NCBI GenBank assembly: GCA_944548615.1
Contig: OX155978.1
Coordinates: forward strand, 9,180,031-9,244,030
Reading direction: 5' to 3'
From: Micropterix aruncella
Taxonomy: Eukaryota > Arthropoda > Insecta > Lepidoptera > Micropterigidae
DNA length: 64,000 nucleotides
Both the position numbers and the translations under genes were made by a program. Below the pieces are notes generated by a model. It had not been told where the DNA came from. It saw only the letters and a program-made list of their open reading frames with translations, and did no database searches. Shown here piece after piece: positions 30,659 to 42,007 of the stretch. The first letter of the stretch is position 1, and each line of letters opens with the position of its first letter.

Positions 30659-32325
30659 CTAGCTATCATGTAAAAATAAATAATTAATAGCTTGCAATTT
30701 AAACAAGTGAGGGTTGGCGGTAAAAATATCGAAATCTGGTGCCATCGAGTGAATTTCATTTAAGCGCCGCAAAGCACGCGCCAACAAGTTCCACCTCGTA
30801 AGGTTAGTGCGCGAGAACGGCTCCGCGAAAAGATGGTGCGATCGAGTACGGAGATAATTATTTGGTATGAATAGATCCACCTTTGCTAGTAAGCTAGGGT
30901 CATCAGTTTTACCACGAATTAGATTGAAAACATAGGACATGGTCAGCATTTCTCTTCTGAGACAGAGAGAATTATAGCCAACCATGCCTGTGATAAATGC
31001 AGTCGGATACAAAAATGGATAATATCCGTACTGCTTGAAGTACAGAAATCTCAAAAAACACTTCTGTACCTTTTCCAGCATGAGGGTATAAGTATCTTCA
31101 TGTGGATTCCAAATAGGTGCATTCGTTTCCATGCGACTTCTAACAATCGAGTTGTACAACGTGCGCATAACCCGAATATTATTGAAGTGTTTGGATTGCC
31201 GTATTACAAACCCTAGAAGCTTGAAAGAAGTTGTAGATAGTTGTCTAATATGTTCCTTGAAGTTTAACTTGGGGGTCGAAAAAAACTCCCAAGTCCTTGA
31301 CTTCAGTAACTCTGGGAAGTACACGTCCAGCGATGGAGTAATCATACATCAGATGATCAGGCGACCTTGTGTATGTCATCACTGCACATTTGTTAATATT
31401 GAAGTGAAGGTTACGAGCTTGGCTCCATGCATAAACTGCATCAATATCACGCTGGAAGAGCTCGTAGGCCTCAGCACTTCCAGTTGATAAAAACAATTTG
31501 ACGTCATCAGCAAACATTAGACAACGTGCAGATGTGACTACTTTACTCAGATTATTAACAAATAAGTTGAATAACAAAGGCCCTAAGTTTGATCCTTGGC
31601 TAACCCCCGATTGAGTGTTGTATAGTTTGGATTCAAAATTGCCAAATTTAACGAATTGCTGGCGGCCCCCCAAGTAATCTGCGAAAAGTTTCAACAGTTT
31701 ACTCGAGAATCCAGCAGCAGCCAGTTCTCGGAGTAACGCATCGTTGTCGACTCTGTCAAAGGCCTTCTTGAAATCCAAATACACGACATCCACTTGTCCC
31801 CTTGAGGTGCTATCCAACTCATCAGTAACATAATCTGTAAAAACGGATAGGTTGGTAGTTGTGGAACGATTAGGACGGAACCCGTGTTGGGCATCCGATA
31901 GTGTACCGCATAGTTGGGTATAAATTTCTCGGTGAAGAATCGTCTCGAAAAGCTTAGGAAAGGCTGATAACACTGCAATCGGCCTGTAATTATCAACCTG
32001 CACCTTATCGCCACTTTTTGGTATTGGAGCTACTCTAGATATCTTCCACTTATAGGGGTATACTGCAGATTCCAACGATCTGTTAAATATATACATCAGG
32101 GGTTGTATAAAAGACTCACAACATGCTTTAATAACATAAGGAGGAACTCCATCAGGTCCAATAGTGCGGACTGATTTCAGCTTGCGTATTGCAAACCGAA
32201 TATCATCTTTAGTGATACTGTGGACGTTGACGCATGAAGAATTTGCGTCACTCGACATAATAGTCGCTTCAGCGGCGACAGCGTCTAAGGCCGGTATGTT
32301 CTCTATTATATAGCCGGTATTATGG
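30659..32325 (-). pseudogene. LINE reverse transcriptase, nearly complete polymerase domain, one frameshift
   Basis: Non-LTR RT of jockey/CR1 type. In the frame 32258-31245: G-P-D-G-V-P-P (~34-40), Y-R-P-I (~91-94), H-G-F-R-P-N-R-S (~125-132), motif A L-D-F-K-K-A-F-D (161-168), motif B G-V-S-Q-G-S (218-223) and motif C F-A-D-D (249-252). All catalytic aspartates are present. The frame stays open upstream to about 32325 (…N-T-G-Y-I-I-E-N-I-P-A-L-D), so the listed Met is internal. It breaks at a run of five C on the minus strand (31271-31275). It then continues one frame over to 30659 with K-L-N-F-K-E-H-I-R, R-T-L-Y-N-S-I-V-R-S and I-W-N-P-H-E-D. Endonuclease and ORF1 are lost by 5' truncation. 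Confidence 0.88.
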
Positions 32326-32326
32326 G

Positions 32327-32575
32327 CTCTAGGTTAGCAAAAGTGAGTAAATCTTTCATTGGAGACGGTGTTCGCTTTTATAACACTTTGCCTGAGGAAC
32401 TAACCCTTTAACCAGACACTAAATGTAGAAAAAATGTTAAAGATACTTTGTGCTCTAAAGGCTATTATAAGATTAAAGATTTTTTAAGCGATACATTTTT
32501 TAAGTCGTTTTTGTGTAACATAGCTATGAAAACCATTTGTAAAGTGTTATTATTATTATTATTATTACTATTACG
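32327..32575 (+). pseudogene. LINE ORF2 C-terminal tail with (TTA)n tail
   Basis: The plus strand reads S-R-L-A-K-V-S-K-S-F-I-G-D-G-V-R-F-Y-N-T-L-P-E-E-L, a stop, then L-C-S-K-G-Y-Y-K-I-K-D-F-L. This is a typical LINE C-terminus, followed by a short 3' UTR and a TTA-repeat tail at 32547-32571. Same layout as 26285-26846. Confidence 0.7.
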
Positions 32576-32676
32576 TAAAGCCATTGATTATATAGTGAAG
32601 TAATCAATGGTAAAGCCTACAAGCAAGGCATAAATGTCTAAAAACATAAGACGTTCGGAAAGTACCTCGAATAAAA

Positions 32677-32678
<2 letters not shown>

Positions 32679-32709
<31 letters not shown>
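32679..32709. repeat. (ATCT)n microsatellite
   Basis: About seven ATCT units directly before a truncated S1 copy. Confidence 0.9.
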
Positions 32710-32711
32710 AA

Positions 32712-33078
32712 CTTACGGCAACTGCTCTTGAAACGACCAATCGGCTACCCGATACCGGGTGGTCCGTGATGTATTCGGTAGACACCGAATCACCGCTGCG
32801 TAGGGAGAGGACCGTGCAATCGACCTCGAAACTGCAACCAGTCGGGAGTAATCTGGTTGTATTTGGAAGTAAGGGCGCGAGTGCCGGCCCGCTGGGTGAT
32901 TAACCTGGATATCTCGCGGTAAGGCGTTGGTGTGTTACGGGCGAGTGGCGCAACTTGACAGTGGACTGTTTTCGTCCCAAGTCTTCTACGCTCACCGCAC
33001 GGGAGTTTGAACGGTCAAACATCGTTAAAACTCCCTGAGGTGATGGGTTCGCCCGTTGTAATTGGCAATTCAAATTAG
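32712..33078 (+). mobile_element. S1 SINE-like repeat, 5'-truncated and diverged
   Basis: From ACTTACGGCAACTGCTCTTG to the S1 3' end (…cgttgtaattggcaattc). More diverged than the full copies. Confidence 0.75.
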
Positions 33079-33256
33079 TGCGCCCCCTGGTGGACCGTTT
33101 TCAACCACAATCTTTTCAACTCTTGCCATGACCGAATGATGCCTGCATGCCTGTATGTGAGCTGAATCGGATTAAGCGAGAAATACACGCAGATACACAC
33201 AGACAGATAGACAAACACACAGACATACTTCCATCTGGATATGATCTGAATTGTCT
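33079..33256 (+). repeat. R repeat (SINE/RTE-like 3' module)
   Basis: Contains aaccacaatcttttcaactc, ttgccatgaccgaatgatg and acacacagacagatag … cttccatctggatatgatct. Homologous to 62346-62577 and, in part, to 35321-35363 and 9843-9930. Confidence 0.6.
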
Positions 33257-33769
33257 CGGAATGTGCTCAAAATGAATATTTCCGTTTTAAATCGAAAATA
33301 AAATTTAGCGCGTTCATTATACTTTCCCACAGCGTTGGTTGGTAGGCTGAGAAGGTAAAAAAAAACTGTTTAACAGAGACCACCGAACTTAAAAACATCA
33401 CCTGAATCGAAGAGCCTTGAACGCATGAACAATAAATATTTGGGAAACTCGTGTGATAAGAAGAGTTATCACCGAAAATAGCTTTGACAGTCGCCTTATT
33501 TGTGACCACGGTTTGTGACACACTTCTGCTGGTTTGCAAGATAACGCAGCGGCTAACTATTGTAGTATACGTCCTGTTGCGTAAGTCAAGACGCGATAGC
33601 ACTGCGGGTCTAATCTGTCTAGTATGTTGGTGTATTGAGATAAAAAAAACTGTCAAATTCTACGATGAATCTATGAGATATTCTCCATGCGATTATTAAA
33701 AATAAATTTGCTACATTGCTCTGTTAAAATTTGCAGTCATGTGGTTTAGGATTTACGTACGTATTATAA
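33257..33769. other. No recognisable gene
   Basis: 33275-33360 (tttagcgcgttcattatact…cccacagcgttggttggtag) is loosely similar to 35955-36015. The frames at 33267-33699 on both strands have no family features. Confidence 0.4.
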
Positions 33770-34592
33770 AGTCGAAGACTATCGCGGTTGTTCGACATTA
33801 TAAATTACATTACATTACATTACATTTACGTCGTGCCCAATTGGTGGCTAAAAACCGCTCTTGGACGTGTCAAAGTATTTGTGTTTTAAGTAGTAAGTAT
33901 CATTACTACTTTAATCTTTACTAACATACATATATTAATTTAAAAAAATATATAGTATCTAAGAAACTTTGAAACCTACTAAAAGTTATTCGTCGTAGAA
34001 TCGTATTACAAAACAAATTAAAGGCTTATTTAATCAAATAGTCAATAATTCTAATGGCTACCTACTAAACACACAATAATTAAAATAGTCAGTTAAAAAG
34101 TTGAATAATCAAAGCAGAAGCCTAACAATTGAAATAGTCAGCAAATCGAATATATACGTACTAAAAACTGTACATAGTAACATCCAAAGTAGTAAGTAAA
34201 TTAAGGTTAGTAAGTATAAATAGGATAGAAAACGAATTTACCGCGTGAAACGACGACGGTTACAAACTTCAATAGAGACGACGGTTACAACCTCCTTTCT
34301 ACGTGGAACCCTCTTCTGAAAACGTTCCCGCCGCCGAACACCGAACGCAAAGACGTAAGACAGGATACAGTGAGTGTTGTGTGCAAGACGGATTTTTGCA
34401 ATTCGCGCGCTCCGAGCCCGGCCTCCCACCATCGTTATGACCTACGCAGTGGCGGCAGCGGTATGCGGCCTACCCGCGGAACAACGGATTGACAGCTCTT
34501 TCAGTCTACCCTGGAGAAGGCGGCTGCAACGTCACCGAAACGTCGGGTGCTTCAAATTTTACGCGGTAAATTCGTTTTCTATCCTATTTATT
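33770..34592. mobile_element. Fold-back element F1, long copy with nested insertion
   Basis: Left arm: gtcgaagactatcgcggttg (33770) and ataggatagaaaacgaattt accgcgtgaaa (34220-34250). Right arm inverted: cggctgcaacgtcaccgaaa … acgcggtaaattcgttttct atcctattta (34510-34592). The 240 bp centre (34252-34493) is not palindromic. The left arm is split by the retroposon at 33806-34214. Confidence 0.7.
33806..34214 (-). mobile_element. Retroposon with (TGTAA)n tail nested in F1
   Basis: 409 bp flanked by TATAAAT (33799-33805 and 34215-34221). Removal restores the uninterrupted F1 sequence seen at 47155. On the minus strand it ends ggcacgacgtaaatgtaatg taatg, a pentamer tail of a SINE or CR1/L2-type LINE. 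A relative runs plus-strand at about 44880-45205. Confidence 0.78.
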
Positions 34593-35073
34593 AAGTACGT
34601 ATGTTTTCCGTTTCTTTATTCCACCATCACTTCTAAACGTAAACGCTTGAAATGATTTAGAAGTGTGTGGTATTGTAAGAATCGCATCCCGAGTGTCATA
34701 TGTAGGGTACCTAAACTGTCCAAATGTCATATAAATAATTGTCTAAATGTCCAAATATCAATAAATTATACAAAAACCACAAATATTTCATTGAAAAGAA
34801 TCGTTTTATTAATTAAACACGGAAAGCAACCGACTGAGCGGGCGACGGCGGAATCGTTTCGAGATACCTGCTGCAGGTCGCGCAGCCCTGCGACGTCAAA
34901 CTCTGAAAATCGGGTCAATAGGCCCGGGTCACGCGATACTCCGATCAACAAGCCTTGGAAAAGGCCCGTTGGCTGATTCACAGAATGGGCAATCGTCTAT
35001 AAGAACTGGATTTTTATAGAGAAAACGCGCGTCAACGAAGACGTAGCGGAGCTTTCGAAATTCTATCTGAACT
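34593..35073. other. No recognisable gene
   Basis: Short GC-rich stretch (34820-34970) with 71-103 codon frames of no recognised family. Confidence 0.4.
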
Positions 35074-35314
35074 TCCAGACTCCCCTGACTGTTAGTCAGA
35101 GTGCACAGTCGATTGGCTTATGCCGCACAGTGCGCAGACCGTCCAGAAGAGCCAGAAGGTTGATTCCTAGAGGAAACTAGCCCTAAGGCCAGAGTCCTAC
35201 CCAGGCTCGCACTTCATGCGTGGAGGCCGTCGGATGGGTGTTGACCCGTGAGTGTGACCAACCCTGAACAGAATGGGTCTTCGTGGCCAACTCAGCAAGG
35301 GCCCATTAACTCCC
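35074..35314 (-). mobile_element. S1 SINE-like repeat, minus, 5' part only
   Basis: From within S1 (TTCCAGACTCCCCTGACTGT on the plus strand) to the 5' terminus GGGAGTTAATGGGCCC at 35314. The 3' half is missing. Confidence 0.8.
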
Positions 35315-36200
35315 TTGCTGACAGACACACAGACAGACTTCAATCTGAAAATGATCTTAAGGCGACATCAGAACAATATCCGAAATGGGCGGACACGCGA
35401 AAAAATAGGCGGAGTCAATTTTGTAGGATTTGACCAATAAAAATCCATCGTTGACGAAGCGTCAAGCGCAGATTTCACATTCGCTAGCGCCGGGAACCAG
35501 ACGAATACTAAACGGTCAAACGCAGCGCTAGCACAGAATAACTATACGCAGTGGTGGTATAAGGGTGTTAATGGCAAAGCATATTTAGCGTAACTCTCAG
35601 AGCGCTCTCACGTTATAATTAATTGTAATTAATTTAGGGCCTAAATAAAAAAGTGCGGGCCCTAGAGTAGTAACCAGTCAATATAATGAAATTATAATAA
35701 AACACACTCACCGCTGAAAGTTTTCGAAGTCAGTTTAAAGCCTTAATGTCCAAGGTAATGAGCAACTTTTTTGAGTCCATATTTTAAATTGGTTCCTTAT
35801 CGAGGGTTTCACTTAGAAACTTTTTAAAATTAGTGCTTATGTTTTTCAAAAAACTCATGAAACTAAAATTCTTCAGATATTGTCGTTCCTAGGTATCATG
35901 TCGCCTTAATCGTCTCAGGGGGGCTCAAATTGGATATTTCCTTTGTCATCTCGAACAATTTGATTGGCGCGTTCATAATATTTTCGATCCTCGTCGGTTG
36001 GCGGGCAGGAAAAGTAAAACGAATATCGAAAAATTGACGTTTAGACAATTTATAACTAAGACAGATGATGTTATGTAAATGCGTTCGTTAATTCGTTGAT
36101 CTGCATTTAAAATTCCTATTCTCTTGGATGCCCGTGTATAATTATAGAAGATCCTCGAGTGTGCCTCGGGCTGGTAGAGTTCCCCCACTTAATAATCCTG
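35315..36200. repeat. Old repeat mosaic (R-like tail plus an unnamed module)
   Basis: 35321-35363 carries the cagacagacttcaatctgaa tail of R. 35364-35575 (ttaaggcgacatcagaac … cgcagtggtggtataa) matches 55876-56053 in order. 35930-36020 resembles 33275-33360. No coding function seen. Confidence 0.5.
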
Positions 36201-36521
36201 AGAGCACTCATTACCATGGCTAAGAATTCGTCGATGCCTTGCTAGATAGCGCCATAGCGCACGGACCGGACGCCTTCAAACTTTTAATTAGAATTACGGT
36301 AATGGGCCAAGCCCATCCAGTTAATTGTTACTGTGGAGAAGTGAAAACATTCACTGGGGATGTGTCGGCGCACAGTTGAATACATCTACCTATCTAATGC
36401 ATTTGACAATGTATGTCTCTCATCCCTCCTCTCTCACACCCACACACACACACATCAACACTGTGAACAATATTGGATTTCTTCCTACAATCTCGTTTTG
36501 TTCTTACGGTTTTATACAGAA
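36201..36521. other. No recognisable gene
   Basis: Contains a short (CA)n patch at 36436-36452. Frames of 66-72 codons show no family features. Confidence 0.4.
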
Positions 36522-37176
36522 CTAGCTGACCCGTGCCCAATTCGTGTGCACGGGTCGAGTGCTATATTTATTTCCTGATTGCCAAAAGAAGGGTTATATT
36601 TCTACTGCATATGTATGTATGTATTTGCATACCAATTTGACTATAATACCGTCATTTGTGAGTGTCTTCTTGTGAGTATCTTATTTGTGAGCGTATTATC
36701 TCTTTAACTATTTATACAGTAAAAGGGAAATTATATGCAGTAAAAGGGAAAAGTCTTTTGTTTTAAACACTTGAGACGATAAATTTACTTATTTTGATAT
36801 TAATTCATAATTGCTGATAATATGACCAATAAACATGACCTAACGATTTAAATGATTTTTTTAATATAAAATACTACTTTTGCTGACTTTTTTGTAGGCA
36901 TTATCAAGCTCTACAACTTGTCTGTAGAACTTAATCATATATCTCTCATCGTTAAGGCAGCGTTAGTTAGAAACGTTTTCGTTCGACCGCTTATTCTCCG
37001 ACTTACTTTGCAAATCCGACTACCACGAAAAAGTCTACGGATTAATATATAGCCTATGACACTCACAAATAACGTGGCTTTCTATTGGTAAAAGAATTTT
37101 CAAAATCGGTTCAGTAGATCCAGAGATTGCTTCCTACAACGTCACAAACTTTACCTCTTTATAATATTAGTATAGA
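36522..37176 (-). mobile_element. Non-autonomous Helitron, 655 bp
   Basis: On the minus strand it begins TCTATACTAATATTATAAAG (5' TC end) and ends with a hairpin, CCCGTGCACACGAATTGGGC then ACGGG, and TCAGCTAG (3' CTRR end). The flanking bases are A and T, the Helitron target. No Rep/helicase coding. Internal sequence is shared with 60858-61561. Confidence 0.88.
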
Positions 37177-37556
37177 TAGTATAGATAATGATGTTTCAAT
37201 CGTAACTTTGTTGAATTGCAAGGAATTTCGTTGAAAGCCCATTACTCGATTATATGTTTCACCTTGCTCCGTACGGGTAATACGAAAATAACGGTAAAAT
37301 GTACCTTCAATATGATTCTTGTAACTGACTATAACCTTACGTATGTAATAACATGCTGTCATGGTAAAAGCAAGATTTCGTTGTGAGCCGTAATGAATGT
37401 GCGGTATAGTTACTATGCGCGTGACATGGTAACTACACCGTTACGCGTCATATTGATACATACGTACGAACCACAATACATGTTATATACGTAATCCCTT
37501 TTGAGATATGCGTATTTCCGCATATTATAGCGTTTTATTTTTCTCAGATAGTATAG
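37177..37556. other. No recognisable gene
   Basis: AT-rich, no repeat partner recognised. Confidence 0.4.
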
Positions 37557-38169
37557 GCTAAATCTGAAAACGTGGATTCTAAAGCATATAATTTGGCAGT
37601 TATGGATTCGGAGTCGCTTGCACGATCTTAACCTGACATAAGCGATATTTTAGTTTAAATATATCGCGGACCGAGGCGCTCTTTGCCCGCCACGGTCACT
37701 CGGGATCGGATGCCCAACTGATCGTTTCAATGATAGATGACGTCAGGTCGACAACGTGGTTATTCGTCGGATTGCGTAAGCGTGGCTGACACAGTCTAGT
37801 ACGCAAACCGCCCAGTTCCGCGCGAGGTATTCCAAAAAATCCGCGTTTGTTTGATCCCAACCGCCACCGACTGCAGGATTACAGAGAGCTAACGGGCCCT
37901 TGCTGAGTTGGCCACGAAGACCCATTCAGTTCAGGGTTGGTCACACTCACGGGTCAACACCCATCCGGCGGCCTCCACGCATGAAGTGCGAGCTCGGCAG
38001 GACTCTGGCCTTAGGGCTAGTTTCCCCTAGGAATCAACCTTCTGGCGTTCCTGGACGGTCTGACCGTGCGGCGTAAGCCAATCGACTGTGCACTCTGACT
38101 AACAGTCGGGGGAGTCTGGAAGCAGTACTGTTTCCTAAAGAGCGGGGGTGCTCTTACGGCGACTGCTCA
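37557..38169 (+). repeat. Local segmental duplication, copy 1 (contains S1 5' part)
   Basis: ggctaaatctgaaaacgtgg … through S1 to gcgactgctc, matching 40282-40892 almost base for base, so a 0.61 kb segment was copied 2.7 kb away. 37660-37760 is itself a diverged minus-strand S1 piece (atcgcggaccgaggcgctct). The identical 60-codon frames at 37743-37925 and 40470-40652 only reflect the duplication. Confidence 0.82.
37886..38169 (+). mobile_element. S1 SINE-like repeat, 5' part
   Basis: Starts GAGCTAACGGGCCCTTGCTG. It is cut at 38169, where a minus-strand subfamily C copy begins. Confidence 0.8.
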
Positions 38170-38173
38170 GTGT

Positions 38174-38775
38174 AGAGCTGTCAACTACAAGGGGCGAACC
38201 CGTCACCTAAGGAAATTTTAACAATATTTATCGTTCTGTCTCCCGTGAGGTGAGCGCAGAAGACTTGAGACGAAAAACAATCCACAGTCTAGCTACGCCA
38301 CCTCCCCGTCTGACTACCAGTTTTGGCAGGATATCTCCATCTGGAATTAACCTTCAGGATACCTCCGTCCTCCCGGTAATTCAGTTCGAATTTATCGCTG
38401 ACCTGGACGTTCTTTGCCCGTAGTGCCACACGGGATCGAGTGGCCCAAGGTCATTTCAAGAGTGGCATGACAACAGGTCAACATCCAGCCCCGCTGCTTA
38501 GGAAACAGTGTATTTCTATAGTCTCCAGACCCCTTCAGCAATTAGCCAGAATACACAACCGATTGGCATCGCCGACCGGTGTGCAAACCGTTCAGTGGCG
38601 CCGGTATGCAATCCCGCCGGGAGAAACCGGTCCACCAGCTCTGAGGCCTGAGACACGGGAGTCTTACCCGGGGTAGCCTTCCACTCGAGGAGGCTTCTGA
38701 ATAGGAGATGAATCGTGATTTGAGCCTATCCGAGAACAAAATCGATCTTGTGGCCCAAGCTGCACGAAACCGTTC
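38174..38775 (-). mobile_element. S1-related repeat (subfamily C), about full length
   Basis: The plus strand starts agagctgtcaactacaaggg (complement of the S1 3' end) and runs to caagctgcacgaaaccgttc. It shares the S1 3' third but has a different middle (gactaccagttttggcagga tatctcc) and 5' end. Same subfamily as 62874-63455. Confidence 0.7.
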
Positions 38776-39602
38776 AACACCACCAAATATATTACAATGC
38801 GGCGACGACCAAAGAAATAAATAAATCAATGGATGAGCCTCTCGAAGCCGTTCCTTCCGCGAATTCTAACCCGCAACAGTGGTCGTTGAAAAGGGGGCTT
38901 GTAGCAGAGGTAGTCCCATGGCACGCGTCTTTTATATAACAATAGGCTATTTTGTAGTGGACAGAAGACGCATTCTTTGGTCCAGGTAAGTTTGGGTCGG
39001 GGACCACAAAAAACGACAAAAAGGGCACTGTGCGAGCGATTTGTAAAGGTGAGATGACCGTTGGTCGTTACAAAGAATTCCGGACCACGAGGACAAATAA
39101 CATTCAAAAATTTCTAAAATATCATTTTTTCCTGCTATTTTAAAAAATTGTACCTACACCATATCGAGGTGGTCTAAATGCCATGGATTGCTTCTATATC
39201 GCTCTAAAACTTCGATCATCATTAATAGCAGTTTCTATGCCTCGAGGATCGACATATGATATATATAAAAAAACGGCTGTCACCCTAAGATTTCCCGGCA
39301 TGTAGCCAAGGACAAATATTTTTTTAGGCCAGTTGGGAGGGTTATAGCTCTTCTTAATTCCTTACCCACAGAAATAGACATCTTTTGTATATCCCTTTGG
39401 CAGCTAAAAGGCAACTCCCTGCTATCTCATGTTTATCATAATCTGTCTTTTATTTAGTTTCATATCATTATGTTTTTTTTCTTGTTTAATGTTAGCATTA
39501 ATTTAGTTATGTAATTCATTTATTATGGACTTACACTCTAGATTTATTATCAAGGGCGAATCGGATTTGTTTGTAATGCTCTTGAATAATATTTGAAACT
39601 AA
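38776..39602. other. No recognisable gene; LINE trace
   Basis: 39274-39310 carries the short dispersed motif (copy 4 of 5, minus). 39352-39460 can be read L-N-S-L-P-T-E-I-D-I-F, reminiscent of a LINE ORF2 tail. Frames at 38792-39107 have no family features. Confidence 0.4.
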
Positions 39603-40176
39603 TCTATAAGTATATATAAAACAATGTCGGTTTTGTTCGAACACTTATAACTCGAGAACGGCTGGACCAATTTTCATGGTATTTGATTTGTTGTATTTGT
39701 CTCCGTACCGAAAAGCAGAATAACTATTAAAAACGAAAATTGGACAATTGACGAAAAATTTAAATAAAAGAAAAAACATTTTCCCATACAAAATGTAAAT
39801 CCGTGTTTTTCTCATGTTCATTTGTACGTGGCATATTCACGTATCGGCAAATCATCCGCTTTATTTGTTCTTGCGCCTGATAAAAAAACAAAAAATATAA
39901 TATATAACAAGGTGCTTCAATGAAGAGAATTAAACCGAGTGCATCCCATGCTGCACAATATGTAAATAGTTTAATTCAATGATGTCTTGCTGACACGCGA
40001 TTGATATATTTAATTTTTGTAATTTTATATTTCTTTTTATGTTATTATCCTAATAAAGTAGTGAACTTAATATTTATTTTGTATTCATTGTATTACTTTC
40101 ATAAAATCATTACAGCTAATCTGTAACACGACATTCATTGACTGTTAGGCGGTACGAAGTTCGCCGGGACAGCTAG
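39603..40176 (+). mobile_element. Non-autonomous Helitron, 574 bp
   Basis: Starts TCTATAAGTATATATAAAAC after an A. It ends with the hairpin GGCGGTACGAAGTTCGCC then gggacagCTAG followed by T. No coding capacity. Different family from the 36522 element. Confidence 0.85.
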
Positions 40177-40281
40177 TAAATAATAAATAATTGATGCAAG
40201 ATCTCGAATGCACTTAATGTTTCGTAATAATAATAATAATAATGTTTCGTATTCGTAATAAATGTTTATTTGAATTAGGGC

Positions 40282-40892
40282 TGGCTAAATCTGAAAACGT
40301 GGATTCTAAAGCATATAATTTGGCAGTTATGGATTCGGGGTCGCTTGCACGATCTTAACCTGACATAAGCGATATTTTAGTTTAAATATATCGCGGACCG
40401 AGGCGCTCTTTGCCCGCCACGGTCACTCGGGATCGGATGCCCAATGGATCGTTTCAATGATAGGTGACGTCAGGTCGACAACGTGGTTATTCGTCGGATT
40501 GCGTAAGCGTGGCTGACACAGTCTAGTACGCAAACCGCCCAGTTCCGCGCGAGGTATTCCAAAAAATCCGCGTTTGTTTGATCCCAACCGCCACCGACTG
40601 CAGGATTACAGAGAGCTAACGGGCCCTTGCTGAGTTGGCCACGAAGACCCATTCAGTTCAGGGTTGGTCACACTCACGGGTCAACACCCATCCGGCGGCC
40701 TCCACGCATGAAGTGCGAGCTCGGCAGGACTCTGGCCTTAGGACTAGTTTCCCCTAGGAATCAACCTTCTGGCGTTCCTGGACGGTCTGCGCACCGTGCG
40801 GCGTAAGACAATCGACTGTGCACTCTGACTAACAGTCGGGGGAGTCTGGAAGCAGTACTGTTTCCTAAAGAGCGGCGGTGCTCTTACGGCGA
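40282..40892 (+). repeat. Local segmental duplication, copy 2
   Basis: Partner of 37557-38169. Here the S1 element continues to its full length, so this is likely the parental arrangement. Confidence 0.82.
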
Positions 40893-41266
40893 CTGCTCTT
40901 GAAACGACCATCGGCTACCCAATCCTGGGTGAACAGCCGGATAAAGGATGCCGTGGTCCGCGATAGATTCGGTACACACAGTTTCACCGCTTCGTAAGGG
41001 AGAGGACCGCGCAAGCGACCTCGAACTCCGAACCAATCGAGAGACTGGAGTAATCTGGTCGCAATTGGAAGTAAGGGCGTGAGTGTAAGCCCGCTGGGTA
41101 ACACTCCTGGCTATCTCGCGGTTAAGGCGTTGGCCTCTTACGGCGGATCTTGACGGTGGACTGTTTTTGTCCAAGTCTTCTGCGCTCACTTCAGGGAGAC
41201 AGAACGACTAATCGTTAAAACTTCCTGAGGTGACGGGCTCGCCCGCTGTAGTCGACAACTCTAGTT
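40613..41266 (+). mobile_element. S1 SINE-like repeat, full length (~654 bp)
   Basis: GAGCTAACGGGCCC to GTCGACAACTCTAGTT. Only a weak candidate duplication (gcagga) lies outside, so the target site has decayed or been rearranged. Confidence 0.85.
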
Positions 41267-41640
41267 GCAGGAGAGGCTCAGACCCTGACAGAGTAAGCCC
41301 CTCTATGAGGGGCTGCCAGATGGGAGTTGAACTGGTCAGATGACATAGAGTTTGGATAACACCACCCAAGCTGCACGGAATCATTAGTAACCAGTGGGTG
41401 TCAACAGGTCATCACTCACCATCGCTGCTTAGGAAACAGTATATCTTTCCCAGACTACCCCAGTTATTTGCCGGTGTGCACAGTCGATTTGCTTACGCCG
41501 CACGGTGCGCCCCAGAGAATTTGATCCACTGCCTTGACAGGGAAAACAGAGTCCGTTCCAGGTTCGACCCTCTTCGAGGAGGCTACTGGATAGGAATTGA
41601 AGCGAGTTGAGCCGACCAGATAACGAGGAGGTCTTAATAG
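41267..41640 (-). mobile_element. S1-related repeat (subfamily C-like), partial
   Basis: Contains caagctgcacggaatc, gctgcttaggaaacagtata and ctcttcgaggaggctactgg, the blocks seen in 38174-38775 and 62874-63455 but reordered or deleted. Confidence 0.55.
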
Positions 41641-42007
41641 TCCAAATCCACAGGAACTGTGTACTGCAGGGGCGGACCGTGCGTTTGTGGGGCCCTGGGC
41701 TAACTATTACTTGGGGGCCTGCCTAATTAAACAAGTAATTGCCATTTTATCAAAAAACTTTTTTTGATAATGATGTCTAGGTCACTAGGTACACAATATA
41801 GGGAAGAAAGAGGAAAATACAATATTTTATTTGTTTAACATGACAGACACACAAACAAAACTGTAAGACATTTAACTTGTCACTAAGAATAAACAAATCG
41901 ATTAGCGTAAGAAAACGTTGCTACTAAACAAACTTTATACTAATGCTATTGCTACTAAACAGCATTAATACTAATTGTAATAATATCTTAATTAGTAGCT
42001 TAATTAA

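Noticed and set aside
38826..39107. 93-codon minus-strand frame
   Set aside because: No family features, overlaps other frames on both strands, no start context or splice support.
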